Shown: one piece after another, positions 53,066-64,000 of the stretch
How positions within the stretch are numbered: the first letter of the stretch is position 1
Layout of the letters: each line of letters opens with the position of its first letter
Assembly (NCBI GenBank): GCA_946965045.2
Contig: OX337238.1
Span: 2,790,001-2,854,000, forward strand
Length of the DNA stretch: 64,000 bases
Source: Epithemia pelagica
Taxonomy: Eukaryota; Bacillariophyta; Bacillariophyceae; Surirellales; Surirellaceae
Direction: 5' to 3'
The notes under the pieces: generated by a model
Databases searched by the model: none
What the model was told of the DNA's origin: nothing
The model's input: the letters and a program-made list of their open reading frames with translations, nothing else
Made by a program: the position numbers and the translations under genes

Positions 53066-54253
53066 ATGACGACGACGCTGATGCATCAGCAAGCAAAACA
53101 ATCTGGTCTTTGCTTTCTGAACATAAATAGTGAGGCGTCACATTGGAATGTCAATGACTGGCCTCGTCTTTTAGGTGGGTGGCGTGCGTATCATGCTTCA
53201 GTCATGCTCGACCATCCCCAACAAGATGACGAAACCCAGACGGTTGTAGTCCTTGGAGGACGCAAGCCAAATCACAGCTACACCAATTCAGTGTTGTTCA
53301 TGAGTTTGGGAGATGAAAACAAGCAATGGCGGGAAGGACCGCCGTTCATCAGCAACCGAGCCTATCATGCTGCGGTGGTTTGTAACGGAGGAGTTTACGT
53401 GATAGGAGGACACAATGGAAGATCATGTTTGGAAAGTATCGAACGGATTGATGTTCAAAATTTGTGTTCCGAATCCATGGAAAGTTCTACCAGCAACCAA
53501 TGGACGACCCTGACTTGTCGATTGTCTACGGCAAGAGATGAATGTTCGGCTGTTGCCGTGCACAATCGCTATATTGTTGTGATTGGTGGATACGACCGAG
53601 ACCCTTTGTCGACGGTTGATATAGTCGATACAGGTATCGCATGCAACCACACTGTGACTGTGGGACCACCCATGACAGTTCCTCGGTATAGTTGTGCCAG
53701 TGCTGTCATTGGTAATCGTATTTTGGTTGTTGGAGGCTACATTAGGCACAATGCAGAAGTGCTCCAATCAGTAGAGTATTTGGAGATTCATGATCCTTCA
53801 GGCATCGAGACAATGAACACAGCAAGTGCAGTGTTTCCATTCTCATGCCGTTGGACACGTCATGACCAAATTAATCTTTCCATCAAACGGTGGTTTCATG
53901 CAGTTGTAGCTGTTGGATCATGCCTGATTGTTATGGGAGGTTCCTTAGCCGTGGACGCTGTTGAAGTCTTGGACACTCGACGGAACACTGTGTGGACCTT
54001 TCCCCAATTAACAGGGTCACGTCGTTCATGCAGTGCTGTGGTTCACTCGAGGGGAATAGCTGTGATAAGTGGAGATGAAAATCCTTCATGTGCGACACTT
54101 TCTTTGATTGACAAGAATACGTGGTGTTTTCGTCGACTCATTGAGCAGGTGCCGAGTACAATCTTTGGGACAAGAACAAACTCACTTCCATCTGCTCCGA
54201 AACGCACTACACCATCGAACGAGCTAACCAGAGATGAAGACAATGTCAATTGA
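53066..54253 (+). CDS. Kelch-repeat beta-propeller protein K4
   Basis: 395 aa from the family start ATG 53066; the open frame extends to 53015 but begins there with TTG. Strands with double glycine (VVVLGG, VYVIGG, IVVIGG, LVVGG, LIVMGG) recur as in K1, together with the N-terminal HWNVNDWPRLLGGW and the C-terminal NTWCFRRLIEQVPSTIFGT. It is intact. The C-terminal tail after the last blade differs from K1 and K5. The protein probably folds as a beta-propeller for protein binding; no localisation signal is seen. Confidence 0.85.
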   Translation: MTTTLMHQQAKQSGLCFLNINSEASHWNVNDWPRLLGGWRAYHASVMLDHPQQDDETQTVVVLGGRKPNHSYTNSVLFMSLGDENKQWREGPPFISNRAYHAAVVCNGGVYVIGGHNGRSCLESIERIDVQNLCSESMESSTSNQWTTLTCRLSTARDECSAVAVHNRYIVVIGGYDRDPLSTVDIVDTGIACNHTVTVGPPMTVPRYSCASAVIGNRILVVGGYIRHNAEVLQSVEYLEIHDPSGIETMNTASAVFPFSCRWTRHDQINLSIKRWFHAVVAVGSCLIVMGGSLAVDAVEVLDTRRNTVWTFPQLTGSRRSCSAVVHSRGIAVISGDENPSCATLSLIDKNTWCFRRLIEQVPSTIFGTRTNSLPSAPKRTTPSNELTRDEDNVN

Positions 54254-54479
54254 GACATAAAAATACCAGGAGTATGACGCAGTCATGAGAATGAGAGTTC
54301 GAAGTGCTTGCTGTTCTTCCTGAGAAGAAGACGCGTTTACAAACATGCTGGGAGTGTACGTTGTGTAACACAAACGAACGACAGCAATCATATAGTTACA
54401 ACTCACCTCAAGTAATCACGTTGTGTTGTTGGTACGATCTTTTGTAGCACAAGGAACGATCCATGTGGGCTGGTCATAG

Positions 54480-55447
54480 CACAAGTGGAAGAAAAAACAG
54501 TCGGTCTACTCTTGGGTAGAACATCCTCCAAAATGGTCCACAATTCATAAGACACAGGCACTGGCAAAAAATCCATGCCCCAATTGGTGTTTGATCCAAA
54601 GAAGAATCGTGATATGGCAAAAGTCGTACCATGCGTAGTCCTTCATATCATTGGGTTCATGTTCTGTACTTTGTGCTCGTCCTCACGGCGGGTGCAATTA
54701 TGGGAGAGACAATGTGGTTGGTGTTTTGACAGAGTTGATTGACACGGCGTGTCTGTTGCAAAATCTCCTCGTGAAACCACGATTCCAAAGAATGGGGCTT
54801 CGAAACGTCATCCTGGAGGTCATCCTCGGTTTTTTGTAGGAATGAAATTGTCCATACAGCACTGCAGTTAATGATTGGAACAGGGGGTTCCTTCCAGAAT
54901 GACAGTAACCCACCATTTGCCAAACTCACAGCACTTTGGTTATTCACGACCTTTGCGACATCTTGTTCCAGATCCACGTCCCAGGAGGTGGAGTGTACCG
55001 TGTCTCCGGCTTCCGACGACGACTAGACGAGGGACGGGGGAGACTCCAAGACCATGCATGCGTCTACATAATCAAAGACCATGCATTCTTCATCATCCTC
55101 TTCTTGTTCGATAGTTGATCGTGTCGGTACTGTCGCTTCTGGTTGACCAAGGATGATGATAACGACGACAAGGACGACAATGAGGAGGAATACGAAACCA
55201 ATCGTTGATGGTTTCGAGTGATGGACGACGACAAAACCCTTGTACTGGTAGTACTGTTGGGAACAATCGTTGGTGTCACGTGATTGTCGTTGATGTTGTT
55301 TGGAGGGTCTTGCAGTTGAAGTGGTGGTGGTGGTCCAAGAGACCCACTGCCAACTGCACCATCTGGCCTAACGTGACTCAGCTCATGGTCCAGATGGTTG
55401 TTGTCATGTTTCTTCTTCCTGTGTTGGGTGATGGTGTCGTGAACCAA
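54480..55447 (-). pseudogene. Q/N/S-rich membrane-protein gene, copy C, decayed
   Basis: Matches copy B (30437-33381) in pieces and in several frames. 55447-55064 reads the asparagine/serine-rich segment with VTPTIVPNSTTST. 54977-54657 reads SWFHEEILQQTRRVNQLCQNTN and the upstream acidic block. 54650-54480 matches the tryptophan-rich region before the membrane segment. Frameshifts and deletions separate the pieces, and the N-terminus is missing. It is divergently placed relative to K5, as in the other modules. Confidence 0.75.
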
Positions 55448-55592
55448 TGTTTGCTTCGTTTTTCGGTAGGAGTTCTTCTTCTTCTAGTGGTTGTCCGTTC
55501 GGGTGGAGATGGGTCGTGAAATTGAGGAGAATGCTTTGCCGTTTGCTTGCTTCTTTGTTGTTGTGTACTACGACTTTGTATGGTTCATGATG

Positions 55593-55594
<2 letters not shown>

Positions 55595-55636
<42 letters not shown>
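55595..55636. repeat. (CT)n microsatellite
   Basis: About 20 CT units within the module intergenic region. Confidence 0.9.
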
Positions 55637-55638
<2 letters not shown>

Positions 55639-55864
55639 CTCGTCGTCCTCCTTCGTCTTGTTACCAAGAGCGTGTGTTGTCTTGAAAGTTGGGAAAGGAG
55701 AACCCTTTGCCTGTTATAGTCCGTACAACAGTCGTACACTCCTTCATATGTGATAGCCCCAGACTCCAAGGACTTCACCCAAACTTGAAGTCTGTTGTTT
55801 GGGGATATCGTTAATTGTTACTACGACTTTCTTGTTCTTTCCGGAACCAATGTCATTTGATGGT

Positions 55865-57270
55865 CTCTCTTTTTTCGTCCTCGTCTCTTTTCGACGCCCT
55901 TTTACAGTTCGCATCGCAGTCCTACACCCTACACTGACTTCTGTACTACTTTTATCTCATTGGAAGGCATCCGAGTCCCGAGTCCGAATTACTATACTCG
56001 AACCTCCGATTCCGATCCCGTCTGAGACGCCCGCGACTCGACATAAAAAATGAATCCCCGTCTGTCCGAGTCACGGATGTCACGGGCCAACAAAAAAAAG
56101 AGGCATTGTTATTATTTTCTCTGCTTTGGCCTGGTAGTCGCACTAAAGATCCACCATCCTTTTTTGTTGGCAGAATCACCATGACGACCTACGGACAAAA
56201 CGACGGCCCACACACATTCGCACACGTTTCCAGTGTGTTTGTTGTGTCAAGAATGATGATGATGATCGAGTGATGGCGGAAATCCTCCAGACACACTCCG
56301 ATGAACAGCACTCTCCAAACGGCATGACGGATGATTTGCGCAGAGAATGGTTCCTTTTTTGGGAGGATGATGCCAGCCACGAAACTCTCATCCTGTCGTA
56401 GTCCCTAGTCCCCGGAACCCTCGTTGCTGAATTTCGCGGGTCCTTTTTGGGCCACTATATAATACATGAGGATGATACCCAGCACGAAACGCCGCCATGA
56501 ATCTCTTAACCAATTATCCTCGAACCAAACCAAAATAAAACAAAACCATGGAGCCACATTCACAACCACAACCACAAGGACGAGGACTACACAATGCTGC
56601 TAATACAAAAGGCAGCAAGAGACTAGCATTCTACCATTACCATTGGCACTGTTTCGCAACGACTTGTTGAGTTGCGACACTGCTCGTGCCACACAGTGAG
56701 GAGAGAACGAGCGATGATGAGGCTAATGATTGAACCATGAGCTCACAAAGAAGAGAGAACCAAAGTCGCTGTCTCAACGTGGAAGCTCCTAGCATTCGCG
56801 TTTGCCAGTGTGGGACAACCGTGTGTGATCGATGATTGGATTGGAACCTATGGATTTGGCCCATTTCGTTGCGCATGGAGGAGGATAGAGCGTTTGGCTG
56901 TGATGCTGATGTATTGTACAAACAGCCAGAAGGAATTTGAAAAGTGCCTCAAGACTGTAACGGACAAGTACTGCTAACTTACCAATATACAGTGGCAAAG
57001 GGGTTCCAGTGAGGCCACGCGTTCTTCGAAATGGTCAGTGTATTCGTGGAATCTCTGGATTTGTGCCGAAGCAGTTATTTTCGTGGATGGTTTTGGACCC
57101 GTTCATCTGTCCAAGGTCATCCATCCGATGACTCAAAGAAGGATGGTTTTGGACGTGTTCATCTGTCCAAGGCCATCCATCCGAGGATATACGACCATGA
57201 TTCAAATCGCCGCGTAGAGGTGCGTCCGTCGTTGCTGCCGTCTTTGGTTCCTGCTTTGGTGTGAAAGGTC
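55865..57270. repeat. First copy of a 1406-bp exact repeat
   Basis: I see no difference from 62595-64000, at an offset of 6730 bp. The match begins abruptly at 55865/62595 and runs off the window end in the second copy. The segment contains the upstream region and hairpins of K5. Confidence 0.92.
57085..57182. repeat. Two hairpin repeats upstream of K5
   Basis: Units 57085-57126 and 57141-57182. The last ends 197 bp before the K5 start. Confidence 0.8.
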
Positions 57271-57378
57271 CAAAATATTCAGTCCATTTTGTTCGGAGTC
57301 CATTTTCGTATTTTTTTGAGGAGAAAGACGAAACTCTGAGGTCCATTCCTTGGTGTTGTCATAAAATCTGCAAGTACC

Positions 57379-58590
57379 ATGACGACTACACAGCAACAGC
57401 ATGCAAACCAATCGGGGGTTGGCTTTCTCAACATTAATAATAACAGTAACGAGCCACATTGGAATACCAGTGACTGGCCAACCCTTTTGGGTGGGTGGCG
57501 TCGGTGGCATGCATCGGCTGTGCTCGACCATCCCGACCAGGATAACACTGCACAGACGGTTGTAGTTTTGGGAGGAGACAAACAAGGTCAAGGCTTGACC
57601 AACTCAGTTCTGCTGATGAATCTGGCAGAAAAAACTAAGCAATGGCGCGAAGGACCGCCATTAAACCGCAACCGAGCCTATCATGCTGCGGTGATTTGTA
57701 ACGGAGGAGTTTACGTTATCGGAGGACACAATGGAAGTTCACGTTTGGATAGTATCGAACGGATTGATGTCGAAAATTTGTGTTCCGAATCCATGGAAAG
57801 CTCTACCAGCAACCAATGGAAGACTGTGACTTGTCGATTATCTACGAGAAGAAATGAATGTTCGGCTGTTGTCGTGCACAATCGCTATATTGTCGTGATC
57901 GGTGGATCCAACGGAAACTTTTTGTCGTCGGTTGATATAATCGATACAGCTATCGCAAGCAACCACACTGTGATTGTGGGACCATCCATGTCAGTTCCTT
58001 GTTGTGGTTGTGCAAGTGCTGTCATTGGTGATCGCATTTTTGTCGTTGGAGGCTACAATGGGCACAATGCAGAAGACATCAAATCAGTGGAGTACTTGGA
58101 GATTCCTGATCCTTCAGGCAATGAGACAATGACCACAGTAGGTGCAGTGTTTCCATCTTCATGCCGTTGGACACGTCATGACCAACTCAATCTTTCCATC
58201 CAACGGTGGTTTCATGCAGTTGTAGCTGTTGGATCATGTCTGATTGTTATGGGTGGTCGCTTAGCAGCGGACACTGCAGAAGTCTTGGATACTCGCCGAA
58301 ACACACTTTCGACCTTACCCCAATTAAAAGGGTCACGTTATTCATGCAGTGCTGTGGTTCACTCGAGGGGAATTGCTGTGATTAGTGGATATGACAATAC
58401 TTCTTGCGCGACACTCTCCTTGGTTGACAAGAATACGTGGTGTTTTCGTCGACTCACGGAGCAGGCGCCGAGTACAATCTTTGGGTCAAGAACAGACTCA
58501 CTGCGATCTTCTCCAGGGCCTACTACATCATGGAAGGAGTCCGGTGAGCGCCGTAAGAAGAAGTTATCAACTGGGAAAACTGAGACGTAA
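57379..58590 (+). CDS. Kelch-repeat beta-propeller protein K5
   Basis: 403 aa from ATG 57379 in the family context TACCATGA. The layout is the same as K1, with VVVLGG, VYVIGG, IVVIGG, FVVGG and LIVMGG strands and a tail ending KKKLSTGKTET close to that of K1. It is intact. Surface-loop residues between blades vary among K1, K4 and K5 (for example DSGSSRL against HNGSSRL and HNGRSCL), while the strands are conserved. It is a beta-propeller with an unknown partner. Its 3' tail sequence is repeated as a relic at 59705-59890. Confidence 0.85.
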   Translation: MTTTQQQHANQSGVGFLNINNNSNEPHWNTSDWPTLLGGWRRWHASAVLDHPDQDNTAQTVVVLGGDKQGQGLTNSVLLMNLAEKTKQWREGPPLNRNRAYHAAVICNGGVYVIGGHNGSSRLDSIERIDVENLCSESMESSTSNQWKTVTCRLSTRRNECSAVVVHNRYIVVIGGSNGNFLSSVDIIDTAIASNHTVIVGPSMSVPCCGCASAVIGDRIFVVGGYNGHNAEDIKSVEYLEIPDPSGNETMTTVGAVFPSSCRWTRHDQLNLSIQRWFHAVVAVGSCLIVMGGRLAADTAEVLDTRRNTLSTLPQLKGSRYSCSAVVHSRGIAVISGYDNTSCATLSLVDKNTWCFRRLTEQAPSTIFGSRTDSLRSSPGPTTSWKESGERRKKKLSTGKTET

Positions 58591-59704
58591 AAAGTGTTAA
58601 TTGAGAAATATAAATACTATGATTTAAACTCAGTCATTTACCAACATTCTGGGAGAAATGCACTCCACGTTGTGTAACACAAACGTGCGAAAGCAAACAT
58701 AGTTCTAGAGAGCTCACTTCAAGCAATCACTTCGTGATGTTGCTACGATCCTGTGGCACAAGGAACGATCTGCTTTGTTGGACCCACTGCATTGAAGTGC
58801 ATTGCAGAAGTCCCCGGAAAAGATTTTGTGCGTCCGGTCGGTTCTTCTCTAGATCTGATGCGTGTCCGCAGGTTTTGTGGAGGCCACTGTTCGACGCCCC
58901 ACTTCGCCCGGCGTTGCGCCCGGGACGCGCCGGCGGATTCGCGCCATAATTTTTTAATATCCACGTTGTCATTGACAATGGGAAATGGGAGTGACAAAAT
59001 GCCGTTCCGCTGTGGATTTGGCCATTGCAGCAATCTGTTTTGGATATCGTGTACGGGACGAGAAACTTGTTATGCAAGCCAGCAACAAGACGATCTGGAA
59101 GTGCTCTTAAATGGCCTCAAAGACTGAAAGGACAAATCAACTAACCAAGGTAGTAATAGGGAGACCACAATGGCGACAAGCCATGGGCAAGAAAACTCCA
59201 GCAGCAAAACAAGGTCGTAACCACATAAAGGCCCAATTGAACATTCTCCTACGCCAGCACGACACCCTCTCCCGAATGATCAGGCTGCAGCAGTATAAAC
59301 TGTTATCGGTCCATCTCCATCTCCTCTCACTTTCATCAGTTGGCATCTGATGATGAATCCTGATCCATATCCTTTTCGTCTCTTGTTGGCAGAATCATCA
59401 CCATCACAATGAACGAGACGGCCCACACATTTCGCACACGTACGTTTCCAGAGTGTTTGTGTCAAGGATGATGCTAATGACAATCCAGAATCCAGACACT
59501 TTCAAGGACCCACGACCAGGAGGACACTGCTACTGTCAAGCAAATGAGCCACAACCAGCCAGCATCACACATACCGCGGTTCCGGAACGAGGCGTGCTGC
59601 TGGAATAAGGGCGAGACCTCTCTTGTGTCATAGGAGTGCGGGTGAGAACAATCGATTGTTAGAATAGGTTGGATAGATGCACTGCCGAGATTGTATTCAC
59701 TTCT
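58591..59704. other. Spacer after K5
   Basis: The first 170 bp resemble the sequence after K4 (54254-54470). A GC-rich patch lies around 58890-58950. The open frames here have no recognisable domain and no paralogue support. Confidence 0.55.
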
Positions 59705-59890
59705 CCTACCAATGCTCCTTGTGCGACACTCTCCTTGGTTGACAAGAATACATGGTGTTTTTGCCAAGTATAATCGTTGGGTCAAGAACAGACTCACTGC
59801 GATCTACTCCAGGGCGTACTGCAACATGGAAGGAGTCTCATGAGCGCCCTAAGAAGAAGTCATCATCTGGCATAACTGAGACGAGGAAAA
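59705..59890 (+). pseudogene. Relic of a kelch gene 3' end
   Basis: About 185 bp matching the last part of K5 (58405-58590): TGCGACACTCTCCTTGGTTG, then the GTGTTTT and GGGTCAAGAACAGACTC segments and the lysine-rich tail. It has an internal deletion that removes the FRRLTEQ part. The rest of the gene is gone. This is the seventh trace of a kelch copy. Confidence 0.75.
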
Positions 59891-60534
59891 TGTCAATTGA
59901 GCAGTATAAATAGTAGGAGTGAAACGCAGTCATGACAATGAGGGTTCGAACTGCTTTTGCTGTCAAGTGCATTTACAAACATGCTGGGAGAAATGTATTT
60001 TCCATAATGACTGGAACGTTCCATTTGCCAAACTCACGACAATGCGGCTACAAAGGAACACGAAACCAGCAGCACAATTGACCAACAGCCCAACGAGCAT
60101 ACCGCTTTTGGGAGAAGGAAAAGGCGTTTGGCTGCGATGCTGGTGTATTGTGCAAAACAGCCAGAAGGAATCTGAAGCTTGGCCTGACTGGAACCCTTTT
60201 GCCACCGTATCGTTGGAAGTGTTCGTCCGTTGCAGTCTTGAGGCCCTTTCCCCTCGAAATGGGATTGTCGGCGATCTTTGGTTTTGTGCGGGGGTGGCTT
60301 TTTCTTTCGTGGATGGTTTTGGACCCGTTCATCTGTCCAAGGCCATCCATCCGAGAATGCAATGATTGAAATCGCCACCGTGGAGGTGCGTCCGTCGTTG
60401 CTGCTGTCTTTCGTTCCGGTTTTGGTGTAAAAAAAAAAAGAATATTCAGTCCATCTCGTTCGGAGTCCATTTTCGTATTGTTTTGAAGAGAAAGACGAAG
60501 GTCTGAGGTCAATTCCTGCGAGTTTGCAAGTACT
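59891..60534. other. Upstream region of K6 with one hairpin repeat
   Basis: Module upstream sequence with one hairpin unit (60311-60352), which ends 183 bp before the K6 start. An A-run at 60429-60439 interrupts the otherwise conserved stretch. No gene. Confidence 0.65.
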
Positions 60535-61746
60535 ATGACGATGGAACTGCAACAGCAAGCAAAGCAATCTGGGCTTGCCTTTTTGGACAGTGACAATGAC
60601 AGTCTTACGCCTCATTGGAATACCAATGACTGGCCTGCCCTTTTAGGTGGGTGGCGTGAGTATCATGCTTCAGTCGTGCTCGACCATCCCGAACTGGATG
60701 ACAGGGCACAGACGGTTGTTGTTTTGGGAGGGAAGAAAAAAAATCAAGGGTTGACCAACTCAGTTCAGCTGATGAATTTGGCAGAAGAAAATTAGCAATG
60801 GCGGGAAGGACCGCCGTTGAACAGCAACCGAGCCTATCATGCTGCGGTGGTTTGTAGTGGAGGAGTTTACGTGATAGGAGGAGACAGTGGAAGTTCACGC
60901 TTGGATAGTATCGAACGGATTGATGTTCAAAAGTTGTATTCCGAATCCATGGAAAGCTCTACCAGCAACCAATGGACGACCCTGACTTGTCGATTGTCGA
61001 CGGCAAGAGATGAATGTTCGGCTGATGCCGTCCAAAATCGCTATATTGTCGTGATTGGTGGATCCAACGGATACTGTTTGTCGTCGGTTGATATAATCGA
61101 TACAGCTGCGCCAAGCAACCACACTGTGATTGTGGGACCATCCATGACAGTTCCTCGTTGTGGTTGTGCAAGTGCTGTCATTGGTGATCGCATTTTTGTT
61201 GTTGGAGGCTGCAATGGGCACTCTGGAGAAGATCTCAAATCAGTGGAGTACTTGGAGATTCATGAACCTCCAGGCAATGAGACAATGACCACAGCAGGTG
61301 CAGTGTTTCCATCCTCATGCCGTTGGACACGTCATGACCAGCTTGAGCTTTGCATGTCACGCTGTCAGCATGCAGTTGTAGCTGTAGGATCATGTCTGAT
61401 TGTAATGGGAGGCTACTTTGGCGTGGACACTGCAGAAGTCTTGGATACTCGCCGAAACACTGTGTCGACCTTTCCCCAATTATCAGGGCCGCGTTATATC
61501 TCCGATGCAGTGGTTCACTCGAGGGGAATTGCTGTGATTAGTGTAGATGATAATGCTTCTTGTGCGACACTATCGTTGTTTGACAAGAATACGTGGTATT
61601 TTTGTCGACTCAGTGAGCAGCCGCCGAGTACAATCTTTGGGACAAGAACAGACTCACTGCGATCTGCTCTGGAAGCTACTACAGCATTGAAGGAGTTTGA
61701 TGAACGCCCTAAGAAGATGTTATCAACTGGCAAAACTGAGACGTAA
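60535..61746 (+). pseudogene. Kelch gene K6, single nonsense codon
   Basis: Very close to K1 over its whole length, with the family start ATG 60535. One lysine codon (AAG in K1, in EENKQW) is TAG here (60793-60795). Everything after it remains open to TAA at 61746, with the kelch strands and a C-terminal tail like K1. It is either a very recent pseudogene, a polymorphic allele or a sequencing error. Confidence 0.88.
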
Positions 61747-62594
61747 AAAGTGTTAATTGAGAAATACAAGTACTAGTAGTAAAACATAGTGATGCGAATG
61801 AGTTCTATAGGGTTGCTGTTTTCTGCACGGTCCTGTCCTCGTGTTGGCGTTAAAAGTGGTAGTGGTGTATGGCCTGAAGCTGTCCTTGGCTTTTGTTGCA
61901 ACGATATCTGTTTTAGAACCCGGCCCCTACATTGCATCGCAAAAATCACCACACCAATGGATACGAAATGCTCATCCTTTCCATGTTTTGCTGCTGCTCA
62001 ATTCGGTTTGCGCAAGTAAGCAATCGTAGTACTTTCTGCGTTCATTGTCACCGTCCGACAAAATCCTTAACACCTTTCTCAACTCATTGTAAAAGGTCCA
62101 AGGCTGTTGTGTTTTCGCAAATGCCGGCAACAAGCCAGTGAGCGAACAAACTGGTCTGCAGACAAGTATGGTATTGTTGGTCGCAAAGCAACCTTTCTTC
62201 ATATATAGGTGACGAGAAAGCGAACGAACCCGACCAAAGTTGACAGAAAGATGTTATCCACATGCGGTTCGTTTGAGTCAAACTACTAGTGTTCGCGGAG
62301 AGAGATTGGATATTCCAGAATGACAACTGGCACCCAAATTGGCCGTTGTGAATGCAACTGGCCCTTGCCGTGATGCAAGTCGTGAACAAACCGAGTTGCC
62401 CTGCGCGTGACATAGCATGCCTCCAGTTGTCGCCTTGATGAACTAGGGTTGGTGACCCCACTCTTCAACTCCATGTGACAAAAGATCGTCCTGGCAATTC
62501 GCATGGACATGGCCGAGAACCGTTGGTCTTTTTGAATCAAGGGGCCTTTCAGGCATGTCAATACGTGGAACGAGAGGTGAACCACACGCCAGTG
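61747..62594. other. Spacer after K6, copy of 10370-11220
   Basis: Close repeat of the sequence after K1, with scattered substitutions and indels. No supported gene. It ends abruptly at the junction with the exact repeat (62595). Confidence 0.7.
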
Positions 62595-64000
62595 CTCTCT
62601 TTTTTCGTCCTCGTCTCTTTTCGACGCCCTTTTACAGTTCGCATCGCAGTCCTACACCCTACACTGACTTCTGTACTACTTTTATCTCATTGGAAGGCAT
62701 CCGAGTCCCGAGTCCGAATTACTATACTCGAACCTCCGATTCCGATCCCGTCTGAGACGCCCGCGACTCGACATAAAAAATGAATCCCCGTCTGTCCGAG
62801 TCACGGATGTCACGGGCCAACAAAAAAAAGAGGCATTGTTATTATTTTCTCTGCTTTGGCCTGGTAGTCGCACTAAAGATCCACCATCCTTTTTTGTTGG
62901 CAGAATCACCATGACGACCTACGGACAAAACGACGGCCCACACACATTCGCACACGTTTCCAGTGTGTTTGTTGTGTCAAGAATGATGATGATGATCGAG
63001 TGATGGCGGAAATCCTCCAGACACACTCCGATGAACAGCACTCTCCAAACGGCATGACGGATGATTTGCGCAGAGAATGGTTCCTTTTTTGGGAGGATGA
63101 TGCCAGCCACGAAACTCTCATCCTGTCGTAGTCCCTAGTCCCCGGAACCCTCGTTGCTGAATTTCGCGGGTCCTTTTTGGGCCACTATATAATACATGAG
63201 GATGATACCCAGCACGAAACGCCGCCATGAATCTCTTAACCAATTATCCTCGAACCAAACCAAAATAAAACAAAACCATGGAGCCACATTCACAACCACA
63301 ACCACAAGGACGAGGACTACACAATGCTGCTAATACAAAAGGCAGCAAGAGACTAGCATTCTACCATTACCATTGGCACTGTTTCGCAACGACTTGTTGA
63401 GTTGCGACACTGCTCGTGCCACACAGTGAGGAGAGAACGAGCGATGATGAGGCTAATGATTGAACCATGAGCTCACAAAGAAGAGAGAACCAAAGTCGCT
63501 GTCTCAACGTGGAAGCTCCTAGCATTCGCGTTTGCCAGTGTGGGACAACCGTGTGTGATCGATGATTGGATTGGAACCTATGGATTTGGCCCATTTCGTT
63601 GCGCATGGAGGAGGATAGAGCGTTTGGCTGTGATGCTGATGTATTGTACAAACAGCCAGAAGGAATTTGAAAAGTGCCTCAAGACTGTAACGGACAAGTA
63701 CTGCTAACTTACCAATATACAGTGGCAAAGGGGTTCCAGTGAGGCCACGCGTTCTTCGAAATGGTCAGTGTATTCGTGGAATCTCTGGATTTGTGCCGAA
63801 GCAGTTATTTTCGTGGATGGTTTTGGACCCGTTCATCTGTCCAAGGTCATCCATCCGATGACTCAAAGAAGGATGGTTTTGGACGTGTTCATCTGTCCAA
63901 GGCCATCCATCCGAGGATATACGACCATGATTCAAATCGCCGCGTAGAGGTGCGTCCGTCGTTGCTGCCGTCTTTGGTTCCTGCTTTGGTGTGAAAGGTC
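62595..64000. repeat. Second copy of the 1406-bp exact repeat, cut by window end
   Basis: No difference seen from 55865-57270. It includes hairpin units 63815-63856 and 63871-63912. By the offset a further kelch gene would start about 109 bp beyond the window. Confidence 0.92.

Larger units (their letters stand above)
55448..57378. other. Intergenic region upstream of K5
   Basis: Module intergenic sequence without large insertions. It holds the CT array at 55595-55636, the start of the long exact repeat (55865) and two hairpin units. No gene. Confidence 0.65.

Noticed and set aside
54657-54977. Separate small gene on the minus strand
   Set aside because: It aligns with the middle of the copy B Q/N-rich gene and is a fragment of copy C, not an independent gene.

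Overview
The window looks like nuclear DNA of a microalga, most likely a pennate diatom. The evidence is several divergent Ty1/copia elements of the diatom CoDi type, mostly intronless genes, a CACTA-like element with a short GT-AG intron, and the relic of an AdhE-type alcohol dehydrogenase. The species assignment is inference from family resemblance. By the boundaries I could draw, about 37 kb of the 64 kb is transposable elements. They are set into a tandemly duplicated host locus.

The host locus is a repeated module. It has a minus-strand gene for a Q/N/S-rich, probably membrane-anchored protein (1-819, 30437-33381, 54480-55447) that diverges from a plus-strand kelch beta-propeller gene. 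Kelch copies are K1 9158-10369, K2 12765-13185 plus 28202-28936, K3 49658-50803, K4 53066-54253, K5 57379-58590, K6 60535-61746, and a tail relic at 59705-59890. K1, K4 and K5 are open. K2 is split by a retrotransposon, and K3 and K6 carry stop codons. Every kelch start is preceded at about 183-220 bp by one or two copies of a 42-bp hairpin-forming repeat. The last 1406 bp of the window repeat 55865-57270 at an offset of 6730 bp without a difference that I could see.

Mobile elements, all with visible ends, are: (1) a 6.9-kb hAT transposon (883-7808, 8-bp target duplication) carrying a hAT transposase and, tail to tail with it, a 605-aa protein with an endonuclease III-like HhH-GPD DNA glycosylase domain; (2) a copia element E3 (13186-28196) inserted in K2, itself split by copia element E2 (15490-24308), which is in turn split by a 433-bp TA-flanked MITE (18375-18807); (3) a 6.1-kb CACTA-like element (33571-39711) with a DDE-type transposase interrupted by one stop codon and two accessory genes; (4) an unclassified 1.9-kb element (39774-41638); (5) a complete copia element E1 (41701-48348) whose gag and pol share one frame across a single UGA. 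Paralogous modules supply empty sites for most of these insertions, so boundaries and nesting order can be read directly.

The most interesting system is the hAT element with its own base-excision glycosylase. Both catalytic residues of the glycosylase are kept but its iron-sulphur cysteines are lost. I suggest, as inference, that it acts in anti-silencing (DNA demethylation) or in repair of transposition products. Next is E3: before E2 landed in it, E3 held one continuous reading frame of about 1417 codons although its integrase core, RT YVDD box and RNase H are missing. That suggests a non-autonomous element mobilised in trans.
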